Source: Forficula auricularia | Taxonomy: Eukaryota > Arthropoda > Insecta > Dermaptera > Forficulidae | Reading direction: 5' to 3' | Assembly (NCBI GenBank): GCA_024734495.1 | Contig: JALMQS010000908.1 | Span: forward strand, 62,001-126,000 | DNA: 64,000 nt | Shown here: positions 21,441 through 32,764 of the stretch, piece after piece | Position numbering within the stretch: the stretch's first letter is position 1 | Layout of the letters: every line of letters starts with the position of its first letter | The notes under the pieces: model-generated | The model's database searches: none | What the model saw: the letters and a program-made list of their open reading frames with translations, nothing else | Told to the model about the DNA's origin: nothing | Made by a program: the position numbers and the translations under genes

Positions 21441-22241
21441 TATTTTAAAATATAATGTTTATTTATCACAAATATACTAATAGTAATGCAATTCTTATAG
21501 CATATTAATATAAAATTTATTATAATATTTATTTAAAACATAGTTAAGTGGAATTTTCTTTTTTTTTAATATATTGTCATTAATATTCGGAATAATTATC
21601 TGTTCTGAACTTTCTTAGAGGAATAAAAATATTAATATTTTCAGAATTCTATACAAATTTATATTTATAGAAGATTATATTTCTATTTAAATCTAATCCG
21701 ATTTTTCTAAAATAGTGAATTTAATTATAAATTTAGTATAGGAAATTTAATCTCTTAAAAATTATTTCTTTAAAATTTTACTATAGGTAAATTGCTTTTG
21801 TCATTAGAATCTTTTGGATATGAATTATTACATAAATTTCACCATTACCGCCTAACCCTTTAAGATTCATAAATTTTTTCTTCCACTTTTTAAAGATAAT
21901 TTAATTTAACTCAAGATGGTAGTTGTGTCGTAAACCTCTAAGATCTACTGTTTACAAGTTATAGCTTGTTAAATATTCTAATAAAAAAAAAAGAAAAAGT
22001 AAGAAATTTAGAGAGAACCTCTCCTCTTAAGTTAATCCTCTATGTTAGTTTTGCACACGGGCAGCGAAATAGCTATTTAATTCTGGCTGCATATTAAAAT
22101 CGACCTTCTTACCTGAATTTAAAATTAAACAAAAAATAATATTAATTTTTCAGTTTTAACTAAATCAAATCAACCAAGCAACGCTAGGTCCGCTAGCTAC
22201 TATATATTTTAACAATAATAACAATAAACAGCAATCAAATA

Positions 22242-22871
22242 TCTATACCTATATATAAAATTAAGGTTTTGTTTGTACATTGCTCAAAATCCCGCCAAAT
22301 TTTTGATTTACACGTTTCAACCAAAGTTAGGACACTCTTTAATCAAATTCCTGTCTGTCTGTATGTTTGTAAATTTGTTCTCAATTTGCATAAAAACGGG
22401 AGGGAAAAAAAAAACTTGGATCAGATTTTTTTCAACTTACAATCATTGCTATAGAACATTTTGATATTTTGATCCCAAAAGGAGGGTTGAGGAGGGGGAG
22501 CTGGTCACTAATAGAAATGTTCAATTAACTCCTAAACTATTAACTCTACTTCAAATTCTGTTAAAGGCAAAATTGTATAGGATGTAATTTCTGCCATTTT
22601 TTTTTTTTTTTTAAAGAAATGCAAAAACTAACCATCCAAAATGGTGTGAGAGTCAACAAATGAAAATTATAGGTCCTTGGACCTAACTCAACCAAATTTC
22701 TTAAACATATTCTTTGGGTCTCCAGAAAACTAGAAATGCAAAAACTAACCAACCAAAATGTGGGAGACGGTCAAATAATTATGTATACATTATCTGTGGG
22801 CCTAGGGTACCTACTAGAAACTCAAAAACAAATAATCCAAAATGCTCGCCGGAAGGGGACGTCGGAGCTAG
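22242..22871 (+). mobile_element. Helitron-like element
   Basis: It starts TCTATACCTATATATAAA right after an A and ends GGAGCTAG just before a T, matching the TC...CTRR ends and A/T insertion site of Helitrons. A short CGCCGG...CGTCGG near-hairpin lies just before the end. Internal sequence is degenerate and repetitive, with no helicase. Confidence 0.55.
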
Positions 22872-23031
22872 TATAAATAATAATTAACAATAACCATCAG
22901 TATTATACAGAATATATAGCAACAATCAGACAAGCAAATAAACAAATAAATAAGTAAATTCACATCGGTTCTCTCTAATAATAATAATTCCAGATAATAA
23001 GCAAGTCCGTAACTCTGTTAAAAATCCTTCG

Positions 23032-23490
23032 TTAAAAATGAATGGTCTGAATTTTTGTGGCCCCTTTTAAAAGTCTGTTAATATGACTTTTGATGAAGGG
23101 GCTTAATAATTGATAGTATAATTGTTTTTCTCTTCTTTCATGGGGGAACTCTACTCGTATGCTTTCATAAACTGGGCGTTCACATAATATAAGGTAGTAT
23201 CGGTTTTGTTTTTTAAGGTAATCACAAATCGTAAGCAGTTCCGCTGAATTTATTTTAAACATATTCCCATTCAGATGGAACTACATATGTATATAAAATC
23301 GTGTGTTGGCTAATCTGTCCTGATGCAGAAATCTAGCCTTTTTGAATGGTTTCTGAACTGCAAGAATACTGCCCTGTCCTTCACTCAATTTGTAGCTAGG
23401 TGTGATTTTTGAGTCTCTGATGCTGATTGTGTCCATTTTATAATAGTGCTGCAGATTAACATTATATTAATATTTCATATGACTATGTAT
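23032..23490 (-). pseudogene. Unidentified coding remnant, about 145 codons with one stop
   Basis: On the minus strand a frame runs from MDTISIRDSKITPSYKLSEG through one TAG (near 23281) to LLSPFIKSHINRLLKGATK and ends at 23032. It has balanced composition and a credible protein look (QNRYYLILCERPVYESIRVE). I recognise no family. It could be a retroelement or viral relic, or a degenerate gene inside intron 1. Confidence 0.4.
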
Positions 23491-23716
23491 AAAGTCAAGT
23501 AGCAACCACTTTATTATTTAAATTATTGGTTAAATTTAACTATTATTATCTAACCCTTCAAGATACACAAATGATCCTCATGACCGTTATTAAAGGGAAT
23601 TTAATTAAAAAATTTTTTTTTTTTGAGGTTTATATCCCTAAGATGTTCTGTTTACAAGTTACGAGTATAGCAGTCACAAACCCAAGTAGCAGACTGAATG
23701 TTAACTATAATTTTTA

Positions 23717-24079
23717 CATTAAATTGAAAGTTTTTTTGCCGCGGGTAGCAGAATTTTTATATATTGAAGGAGACAATAAAAGAGTGTGTCTTCTGCTGGA
23801 ATCATAAATTTTATTTATTTATAACGAGACTATAGTTTCGAGGACTTTGCCCTTTCATCAGTCTATTACATGATTCACAGGAATTAATTTATGAATTCAT
23901 TAATTCGTTAATTAATTCAGGAATTAATTTATGAATTCATTAATTCGTAAATTAATTCCTGTGAATCAATTGTAATAGACTGATGAAGAGTGCAAAGTCT
24001 CTCGAAGCTATAGTCTCGTTATAAAAAAATAAAATTTATAATTCCAGCAGAAGACACTCTCTTTTATTGTCTCCTTCAA
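23717..24079. mobile_element. Hammerhead foldback element, 11-bp target duplication
   Basis: Perfect TATAATTTTTA flanks (23706-23716, 24080-24090). The left end keeps the family terminus GCCGCGGGTAGCAGA. Hammerhead-like cores at 23828-23861 (minus, intact) and 23980-24015 (plus, GAAGC). The arms also share AAGGAGACAATAAAAGAGTG. Confidence 0.9.
23828..23861 (-). ncRNA. Hammerhead-ribozyme-like core
   Basis: Minus strand: CTGATGA, AAGGGC-AAA-GTCCTC as stem II (consensus GAGGGC/GCCCTC), GAAAC, TATA, GTC. Stem III palindrome ACTATAGT. Confidence 0.55.
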
Positions 24080-24439
24080 TATAATTTTTAATTATTAAGT
24101 ATTATTATTATTTGAATTATGACACTTCTTCAGCACAAGTGCTGGTAAACTTTTACCTACCCCTGTTGTTCTTATGGGGCTAGGCTCGGACGCTGTGGGA
24201 AGGGAATTCACACTGGCCCACAGTTACTCGTCTTTTGTTTGTTTCAGTTCATTTAATCGTTAGGAATCTTCTTACTAAGTAGCAGGTCTGTAAAACGACA
24301 CCTTTTGCACGAGAGGTGCTATTTCGTCTGATATCCCTAGCGATCTGATGTTCTTTTTCAATAATTAGTAGAGATTGTAGTGTTGGTGCAAGGTGAAACA
24401 TTTTTAATAAAGATAAGAGTAAATAAGTATTATATTTAA

Positions 24440-24709
24440 TATTGATTTACCATGAGTTAAGGATTCTAGGTCACTTATTTCACATTAAAATTAAAAAATT
24501 AAAAGATAAATTTTTTTTTTCAATATATTCAGCTATCAACCCATCTTCAGGAAGTACAGAAAGTGACTTTCTGTAATTCCTGAAGATGGGTTGATAGCCT
24601 GTAATATATATATTGAAAAAGAAAAAATTTTATATCTTTTAATTTTTTAATTTTAAGTGAAATAAGTGACTAGAATCCTTAACTCATGGTAAATCAATAT
24701 TAAATATAA
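24440..24709. repeat. Foldback repeat with a decayed CTGAAGA motif
   Basis: Arms meet near 24568 and share ACCATGAGTTAAGGATTCTA. At the centre, CTGAAGATGGGTTGATAGCC followed by TGTAATATATAT could be a decayed hammerhead-like core (CTGANGA, but GAAA damaged). The flanking block 24350-24480 recurs at 56150-56275. Confidence 0.7.
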
Positions 24710-24774
24710 TGAAAACAAAGATTTAAGTATCTATAGCTATAATACTTATATATAATATGTTGCACGTCAGAGAG

Positions 24775-24905
24775 AGATTTGTCTTAAGGGTTTGGCTACT
24801 GGCCCGGCAAGCTTAGTTAGCGCTTGGGTTCGATTCCTAAGGGACGAACCTCTCTGATATGCTATGTAAAAATATTTCAACTAATATCTATGATGTCCTT
24901 TAAAG
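24775..24905 (+). repeat. tRNA-derived SINE fragment
   Basis: GGCTACTGGCCCGGCAAGC...GGGTTCGATTCCTAAGGG gives a B-box, followed by a TCTCTGATATGC...AATATCTATGATGTCC body. The same unit is present as a head-to-head pair at 42598-42840. Confidence 0.7.
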
Positions 24906-24939
24906 TTAAATTCATTTAATAATATTAAATATAATATTT

Positions 24940-25240
24940 ATTTAATCTTATCTTTATTTGTTCTTTTTCAAGTTGTTACTGGACACTCCCTACACAGACA
25001 TTATAATCGGAATAATTTTCACCTCGTTGAGCTTCTACAGTCGCTTCAGCTCGAACGCAAGGTTTTGGTATTTGGAGATCTTTTCCCGCTCTGTCTTTGG
25101 CAGGTTATACGTTAATGGGACCGCAATGTCAATGATAATATCCCTTTTTCTCATTATTTTCTATTAATATTATATCGGGTCTATTATGATCAATTGTTCT
25201 ATCCGTGAATACTGGTTGGTTCCAAAAGAGAATTAAGCCA
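24940..25240 (-). pseudogene. Non-LTR retrotransposon ORF C-terminus, endonuclease-like
   Basis: Minus-strand frames read NQPVFTDRTIDHNRPDIIL, then after a frameshift IDIAVPLTYNLPKTEREKIS and KYQNLAFELKRL. The RPDIIL...IDIAVP arrangement resembles the restriction-like endonuclease region at the C-terminus of R2/R4-type LINEs. Frameshifts and stops show it is dead. Confidence 0.65.
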
Positions 25241-25848
25241 TTGTTTTCTAAGATGGAAGGGCCTACTTGTAATAGGGCTCTGGGACTTGGATAAGTTCTC
25301 TTTTAAGAGCAAGCTCCTGATGGATAATTTTTGCTTCTTCTTCTCATTTTTTTTAATTTAATTCACTTTAAAATGATGATGCGAGAGGGTCCCAAAATGG
25401 TCATTGTTAGGTGATAATTGTACCTGCCAGTGTACAAAAGTGGCTGAACTTAACATTATGAACAAATTTCCGCAATTACTTTTTGAATGAGACTAACATT
25501 TTTCAGAACTTATCAATCATTAAATAACAATAAAATAATTAATCGGTATTTTACTCGGCACGCTTGGCGAGCGAAATCACTGAAAAATGCACTCAAAATT
25601 TTAAAATGTTATTTTTGCTCATTCGTCATGTTTAGAAATGCATGCGATGTAAAAAAATCATTTTCAAACATAGAATATTTTTATATATAACTAAATATAA
25701 CTAGTTATACTACTTAGTTATATTTAGTTATATATATTAAAATAAAAAATTCTCAAAAACTAATCAAGAAATTAATAGATATTTTTTTTGTCTGAATTTT
25801 GATTCTCAAGTTACTATATAGGTATTATTTCTTCGTCTTCTGTCTGAA

Positions 25849-26381
25849 TTAAGGTAGTTCTTTCACAAATGCAAAAATTCAAGAAGTCTTTGAAACTTGG
25901 AATATTCGTGATTAAAAGCATAATACACACACTGTTAAAATTTCAAGACGATTTGCCACACCAAACATGAAATAATTGCGATTAAAAATGAAATTCTTTT
26001 TTACATATGGTAGATTGGGAAAGGGTGGGGAAATGATCATTATTTTATTTTTTTCATTGAAGGTCTTTCACTATCTTGATGAAAAACTAATATTTGTTAG
26101 AATAATATATTCGGAGTAACTTAAAAAAAAAATTGAAATTATTTACCACGTAGTTTTGATAAAAAAAAAAAAAAAAACATATTTGGGCGATTATTTTTAG
26201 TGGGAGGGATAAAATATCAATGGCTTGGAAACGATTCATTCATAAATATAATATAGTAGTAGTAAAAAGTACAGTCACACGTTAAAAAAACATAACCTAA
26301 AATTTTAATACCGTTCATATTTATAGAGTGGTTACGAGGCTAAAACTTTTTGTGTGGATTGTCGCGAAAGAACCTCCTTAA
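25849..26381 (+). mobile_element. TTAA-target DNA transposon family F, copy 1
   Basis: TTAA at both ends. Terminal repeats TTAAGGTAGTTCTTTCACAA and, in reverse, TTAAGGAGGTTCTTTCGCGA. Further copies at 43600-44128 and 48003-48515. No transposase frame. Confidence 0.85.
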
Positions 26382-26589
26382 GCTAAATTATTTTTATAAT
26401 GCTGCCTGCCACTATGTCCCTTGTACCTGGCAAAATTACATCTTTAAATGATTTTACTCGAAAAGCCAGCCGTCTATAGTTAAATGTATGAATTGAAACT
26501 TAAGATAGGTATTTTACTTACTTCAGGAAAAACTTTAAAAATTGTTGTCAAATATGAGAATTCTGATTGCTTTCAAAATTTTATCAGCT

Positions 26590-26830
26590 CTTAATCTTTA
26601 TTTATTTATTTATTTATATTAATTTATTTATTGACACCGGGAACAAAGCCCATTTAGACAGCACATACGTAAAGTGTTAGTAGGGTTAGTGAGGGAGCCG
26701 ATTTTTTAGCCGGTAGAAATTTTTATTTGCCAGCCAGGATCGAACCCCGGCCTTCCGCTCCAACATCGTCATAATCAATCGATGCCTAAGCAGGGCCAGC
26801 GCGTTAGCCGGCTCAGCTAACCCGACTCCC
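26590..26830 (-). repeat. tRNA-derived SINE
   Basis: On the minus strand: GTTAGCTGAGCCGGCTAACG (A-box region) and GGGTTCGATCCTGGCTGGC (B-box), followed by a body with GCTCCCTCACTAACCC and a TTTATTTA tail. It is bounded by ATTTATTTATTT at 26598. Confidence 0.75.
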
Positions 26831-27385
26831 CAATCTTTATTTAAAATTGTAGAAAAACTGTGGAAACTTTTTTAAGATTCTATACGCGCTCTACATATTT
26901 TGGTGATTTGACAATTTATCGTCTACGAACGACTTGGGCCAAGAAGTTAAAATTGGCATCAAAGGTGCAGCTTCTTAATAAAAACTCTTTATCCAAATTT
27001 TAGCTCATTATCTATTAGAGTCTAGAATTCAATTTTTCTCTGATTTTATAAACCTTTTCTCAAAAAGTCTGAAGCTAGATACATTTTTTAAAATCGGATT
27101 TTTCTATTTATCGATTATTTATTCATAAATAAATCAAGAGCACCCAACAGTTCTCATTGGAATAACATATTATCCGGTTGGGTATCTCATAAAGAAAAAT
27201 TTTTCCCATCAGTATTCAGTAAAATCAGTGAAATAGTCTAATTTTACTGGACTACTAGACTATTCTATTGTATATGGAATGTAAATATTATTTATTTTAT
27301 TTTTGAAAATAAATATTATTTTCATTTTTGAATTTGTAAAAAAGTCTAAATAATTATTTATTACTAATTCGATATTAATTGAAAA
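26831..27385. other. Intron 1 spacer, nothing recognised
   Basis: AT-rich, without repeat partner or coding signal. Confidence 0.4.
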
Positions 27386-28370
27386 GTTTTTATTTTGTTG
27401 ATTCATAAAGAGAAACAAAGTGGTTGTCCTCTGCTTGATGCAAATAAACATACACACATATGGTATATATCATAAATATAATTTATTTGTTTGAGACTAT
27501 AGTTTCGAAGGTTTGGCCTTCATCATCAGTCTTTTTACTTTACCATACAGGGTATGGCCAATTATTGTAATCGTGCATGAAAAAAGTGTTTTTTTTCTTC
27601 TTTTTTTCGAAATATCTCAAAAACATCTGAACCTATTTTGATTAAAAAAATTGGGCGAAACCATGGCATTTCGGTCTAGAAAAAAGCCCCAATAAGTAAA
27701 CATCGAAAAAATTATATTTTTCGAGATAATAATTGTTTTGTCAAAATGTCTGTTAGTCTGCGCGTTACCAAATTTTTGTGGACGAGCTAGCTCAAAAACT
27801 AGTGTGAATATCAAAACCAAATTTCACACGTAGTTTTGTTGCATTGAGCTTAAGATCTGATTAGATTTTGGTGCATATCGACCCAAAATCAAGGGGGGTG
27901 GGGGTTAAAAATTAAATTTTTTAGCAAACTCAACCAAATTTTGTATACATAATCAGTGGACCCCCAGAAGACTAAAAATGCAAAACTAAACACCCAAAAT
28001 GGGGGGGGGGGGGGGCAAAAAATGAAAACCTAGGCCCTTGGACCAAACTCAACCAAATTTTGTATACATAATCCGTGGGCCCATTGAAGTCTAAAAATGC
28101 AAAAATGTAACCCTCCCTACATGATTATAAATAATTTTATTAAATATAAGAGAGGGGCCAGGTCGTATGGTAAAGTCAAGTGGATGGCCACATCAGAACG
28201 TGTCAATTTATTTAATTATAAATATAAGCATTAAGCTAACTGGCTTATCAGCTGAGTAAGGGAAAAAATGTTCATTATCCAAGCGATACTGACCCCATGA
28301 AAAATAATATTTATAATTAAAAAAGACTGATGATGAAGACCAATCCTTCGAAACTATAAACAATTCCAAT
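27386..28370. mobile_element. Hammerhead foldback element split by family D
   Basis: The left end starts ATTGAAAAGTTTTTATTTTG. Cores are at 27495-27529 (minus, intact: CTGATGA, GAAGGCCAAACCTTC, GAAAC, TATA, GTC) and 28327-28360 (plus, with GTC changed). The centre (28205-28330) matches 12545-12640 in reverse. Family D (27538-28200) lies between the halves, so it arrived later. Confidence 0.75.
27538..28200 (+). mobile_element. Repeat family D, copy 2
   Basis: It starts TTTACCATACAGGGTATGG and ends with TATGGTAAAGTCAAGTGGAT followed by GGCCACATCAGA. It contains a poly-G run near 28003-28015. Copies 1 and 3 at 5757-6425 and 31575-32270. Confidence 0.75.
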
Positions 28371-29676
28371 TGAATATGCAATTTCGAAAAGGGCACATGT
28401 CTGAAAATTGTAAATGTTCTGGAATTAAAAAAACGAATTATTTTCTAAAGTAGTCTAAAATTTATTTTTGAGTTACATTTTGGGGGCAGTAAAATTGATA
28501 CCAGAGTTGTGCCTTTTTCAAGCATAGTAGGTGCAGGGAAGCTTTTAGATTACATTTATATTTTTTCATATAAAAGTCTGTTTGACAAAATATGCGAGAT
28601 GTGCCCTTTTCGAAATTGCACATATTCAATTAAATAAATATTTTCTTTTCAATTACTTATATTTTTTATTGCTTTGATAAATTCAATACATACCATGAGT
28701 AAAAAAGCTTCGCTTCTGTCTGGTGTTTAAAGAAAAATGACTTTTTTCGTAAAGGGTGGTTTCTGGTGATGATAAAGTAGTTTTATGAAAAATGGTATTG
28801 AATCTTTTTCTCAACATAAAAAAGAATGAAAAAGTATATCACTTAAATAATGTCAATTTTTCTAGGGTGGGCAATGAACTTTGTAGGCTGGGCAGTGCCC
28901 ATGATTCAAAAGTCAAGTCTGTGTCCTGTCACATTAGTGGTTTTTTATTTTTACTCTATTTTCACCAACAGGTACGTCCGTTCATCTCCTTTTGGCTCAG
29001 ACCTAAGAGGAACATTTAATAAGAAAAACGTTATATCTTCTGAAATACTTGAGATATTATTTGTCGTTAACAAAGAATGGATGAGTGAATTTGTGGAATT
29101 ATCCATAATCTTAATTTAAGTATGTGTTTGAAATTGACCTAGTACAAAAATAACCTAAAAACGGCCAATTTAGACTCTTTCACACTTATTGGGGGTAGCT
29201 AGGTACTTTTCCTAGGGGGGGGGGGGCAGCCGACCAGCTGATTAGCCACCACAAGGTTTTAATTTCGGTAATCCGATTAGAGATCAACTAACTTTTTAGT
29301 AGAATTGACAGATTTTGGAAGTAACGAAAAAATTTAATGTGAAATACATAAGTGATGTCTCGTAATAATGATTTCGATTTTTCTAGGGGGGGCAATGAGT
29401 TTTGTAGGGGAGGTACTGCCCTCCTTGCCACACCCCCCTTAACTATGCCCATGCTTACACTGTCTTAAATCACAAAAAATTTTAAAAAGTAAAAGAAATT
29501 CTACAGAGATACAAAACACTTTAATAAAAAAATATTTTTTATTTTTGACACCACATAAAATTTGACCCTTCCCAAAATAGTAATTCCATTAAAATTTTAA
29601 TACGATTTTTGATTTTCGAAGAAAATGAATAGATATAATTTTTAAATTTCAAGTTTTTAACCTATTTAGGTTACGT
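28371..29676. repeat. Intron 1 stretch with MITE pieces
   Basis: About 29270-29453 matches the MITE at 62096-62329 (GATTTTTCTAGGGGGG, CAATGAGTTTTGTAGGGG, end AACTATGCCCATG). Similar ends at 28857-28902 and a poly-G run at about 29214-29226 suggest further broken copies. The remainder is unassigned. Confidence 0.5.
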
Positions 29677-29826
29677 CGAGGGGTGAACCATGAATGGAAT
29701 TAGGTATACACCGTCTTTGGAATTATTTGGAATTACTTTGGAATTCATTAGATAATCTATTGTCTTCTATTTGGAAATGGAAGTGGAAGTATGTGTACAC
29801 GATTGTAGGTCGCGGTTCACCCCTCG
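29677..29826 (+). mobile_element. CGAGGGG MITE, copy 2
   Basis: 150 bp, ends CGAGGGGTGAACC and GGTTCACCCCTCG. Flanks ggttacgt (29669-29676) and ggttaagt (29827-29834) are a 7/8 duplication. Confidence 0.9.
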
Positions 29827-31574
29827 GGTTAAGTGCTCTGACATACACACATATATATATACAGAGAGAGTCATACATTGTGAAGACACCTATACGGTCT
29901 GGTAGGGTCGTTGTGCGGAACGCTAAAAAATCGCCATAAAGTTTCTTCCTTAAGGAAAATGGCTTTAAAAAACTAGATGATTCTCCAAAATGTTAAATTG
30001 ACTAATTCGCGGGCCTATATATCGCAAGGAAAATTCATTATATTTTTTTTTCATTGAACATGTCATACTTGTGAAGCATAGGAATTTTTAAATAAAATGC
30101 ACTACACAGAATAAAATAATTATCTAATTTAGTTAGAAATAAACGACGAAGTTTTTACATCAAATAGAAGCTCCTAGAACCTAGAGCAGAGATAGGCTTA
30201 CACGGGCCACATTTGAAGAAAAAACAAATGTTTCGGGTCGCGGATAAAATATTATAATTCTATTGATATTTGTTATTCAAAAAAGATAGTTAATAATGTA
30301 GAAATAAGAACTTGATTATTTTTTTAGCTCATAGTGAGCTTCTAATTTTACATTTCGAAAATTTTATACTTGAAAATAGCTTCTCGTATATGTAATTAAA
30401 TACCTACATACTTACAAAAAGTGATATCATGTATTAGTATTTGTTTATAATTTTCCTGGCTAAATAATTAATATAAAATTCTATTAAAGGGACAAATTAA
30501 ATTTTTCTTTCAGATCGGTATCTAGGTTATTGTTGTTCTAGAACAGCGGTCGGAGAACCGGGGTAAATTACCTCAAATGAGGTAACAATGAAACTATCGA
30601 TGTAGTTTTAGAAATTATCGACTAAAATTACTGGATTTTTTTTTATTATAAAAACAATCGCTTTCGTGGAAATAAAGTAGGAAAAATAACCCCATTTGTA
30701 AATATTTGCGTTGCTTTTATAATTACTCATTTTCAGTGTAATAATCAAAGGCCATAGAATTTTTAACCATTTTTCATTAGTTATGTTCTGTATAGGTACT
30801 TTTCACGTTTTTTTAAATTTTTTTTTAATCGCTTTATTGATTCGACGAATTAAATTTGAAAAAAATTGTAAAATCTTAAATTTTTTAACGAAGAATACTT
30901 TTATAGGCAAAAATAGGTGGAGTCTCACTTGTAAACTAATACCAAAAAAGATTTTCAATATCTGTAAATTTATCTTACTCATTTTCATTAAAAATTGAAA
31001 AAAAAAATAGAAGTTATTTTGGTGCGCCCTATATAGAGTGAACTATAAATAAAAAAAATTAACTAATATATGGAAAATTAATATTTCACACCTTAATCGC
31101 TAAATCATAAATGTATTTTGATATTTAAGTTTAAATAAACGTTACCTTTCTATAATCTATTAATAATATAAAAACAATTCAGTTTTAGAAATATCAAAAT
31201 GTTGTTTAAAAAAAAAAATCTTTTTGTTTAACAATTTAATAATTTATTTAAATACTTTACTGAAAGTTGTTCATACAATCAGAGGAAAACTAAGCCAAGT
31301 CGATTTTTAAATTTTAATCGTTCTTTAAATTTTGCAACCTCTAAAATTTGAGTACCTACTCCTAAAATTTTGTCGTCTTAGTCCCGGGTCTCACGGGCCT
31401 AACGTAAATCCGCCACTGTGATAAACACAATGCTATAATGAGCAAAGTGATCTAAATAATATTGAATAAATGAATACAACAATAATATTATTTAGGTTCA
31501 GGTGGGTGGACAATTCAAAAAATATAATAACAAATTTACATTACATCTGTATAAAACACTCAAAAAATAAATTG
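29827..31574. other. Intron 1 spacer, mostly unassigned
   Basis: AT-rich. CAGAGATAGGC (30185) and CAGCGGTCGGAGAACC (30545) look like hAT ends but have no clear partner. No coding signal. Confidence 0.35.
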
Positions 31575-32270
31575 ACACGTTCTGATGTGGCCATCCACTT
31601 GACTTTACCATACACTTCTGGTTGAGTTTGGTACAAGGCCCTAGATTTTAATTTTTTCATCCCCGCCCCCGTTTTGTAGGGTTTGTTTTACGCATTTTTA
31701 GTGTTCTATGGGGCCACTGATAATGTATACAAAATTTGGTTGAGTTTGCTCAAATGGCCTAGATTTTTATTTTTTGACCCCCTCCCCTAATTTTGGCGCT
31801 AGAAATTTTTTTTTCATTTTTTTAGGTTCATTTTATAGTATATTTCATTTTTCTTGTTTTTTTAATTTGAAAATATTATAATTTTAAATTTTAATCCCCC
31901 CCCGGACCCCCTTAATTTTTTGGTCGATATGCACCAAAATCTAATCAGCTCTTAATCGCATTGCAACTAACTACGTATGAAATTTGATTTTGATATTCAC
32001 ACTAGTTTTTGAGCTAGCTCGCCCACAAAATTTGTTAACGCACAGACTAACAGACTAACAGACATTTTGACAAAACAGTTATTATTTCGAAAAATATAAT
32101 TTTTTTGATGTCACTTATTAGAGCTTTTTTGTTCGCCCTATTTTTTTTATTATTTTTTTTATCAAAATAGTTTCAGCCGTTTTGAGATATTTCAAAAAAA
32201 AAGAAGGAAAAAAATCATTTTTTTCATGCACGATTACAATACTTGACCCCTGTATGGTAAAGTAAAATTA
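31575..32270 (-). mobile_element. Repeat family D, copy 3
   Basis: Reverse orientation copy, from TGTGGCCATCCACTTGACTT to ACAATACTTGACCCCTGTAT plus GGTAAAGT. It lies just upstream of exon 2. Confidence 0.75.
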
Positions 32271-32383
32271 ATAGAGTTTAAGCTGTTAATAGACTATCCT
32301 TATAGATTATATTTAAACTTGTCTTTTATTTTGTTACTTAATCTAATATGGAATGTATCCTTGTGCTTGTTTTCGTTTTTCAG

Positions 32384-32507
32384 ATTTTGTGGACGGCGCT
32401 CTCGTTAGCTCTAGGCCTCGAGATCCGGGGAGAAATCATCCGTGGAGTTCCTTGTATCAAAAGGTTTCATCAATTGTTCTGCCCCACTGCTGGAAATAGT
32501 TATCAAT
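32384..32507 (+). CDS. spz3: Spatzle gene exon 2: end of signal peptide and prodomain start
   Basis: Acceptor TTTTTCAG at 32376-32383, donor AAT|GTAAGG after 32507. It encodes ILWTALSLALG (hydrophobic end of the signal peptide), then LEIRGEIIRGVPCIKRFHQL and FCPTAGNSYQ. The FCPTAGNSY block with its two cysteines is a conserved prodomain feature of the family as I remember it. An in-frame ATG at 32348 would also give a hydrophobic leader, but the strong acceptor and the phase match to exon 1 favour splicing. The exon ends with one leftover base, incompatible with exon 3. Confidence 0.75.
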
Positions 32508-32764
32508 GTAAGGAAATTATCAACTTTAATATACTAGTATGTCACCTGCCATTAAGCAATAACAAAGAAGGGAGGGGCAAGTCTTCATCTGTAGTCACAT
32601 TGCCTATTTTTACTTAACTATGCAAAATTTTAATTATTAATTTAAGGGAATAAATTTCAAACAATTTTTAACTAAATTACCATTTTTTGATAAACTAATG
32701 GCTGATTTGTAACCAAAATCTGGGCAGCTACTTTAGGAGTATATTATTATCATCAAAATGAAGT

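Noticed and set aside
25684..25740. AT-rich palindrome ATATAACTAAATATAACTAG
   Set aside because: Short low-complexity TAACTA repeats, no second copy and no other support.
30170..30600. hAT element between CAGAGATAGGC and CAGCGGTCGGAG
   Set aside because: Both ends face the same way, no inverted partner and no convincing 8-bp duplication.
32348..32383. ATG at 32348 as the Spatzle start codon with a hydrophobic leader
   Set aside because: A strong TTTTTCAG acceptor lies at 32376-32383, T-rich intron ends translate as hydrophobic residues by chance, and exon 1 at 13225 gives a better signal peptide in phase. It is kept as an alternative.
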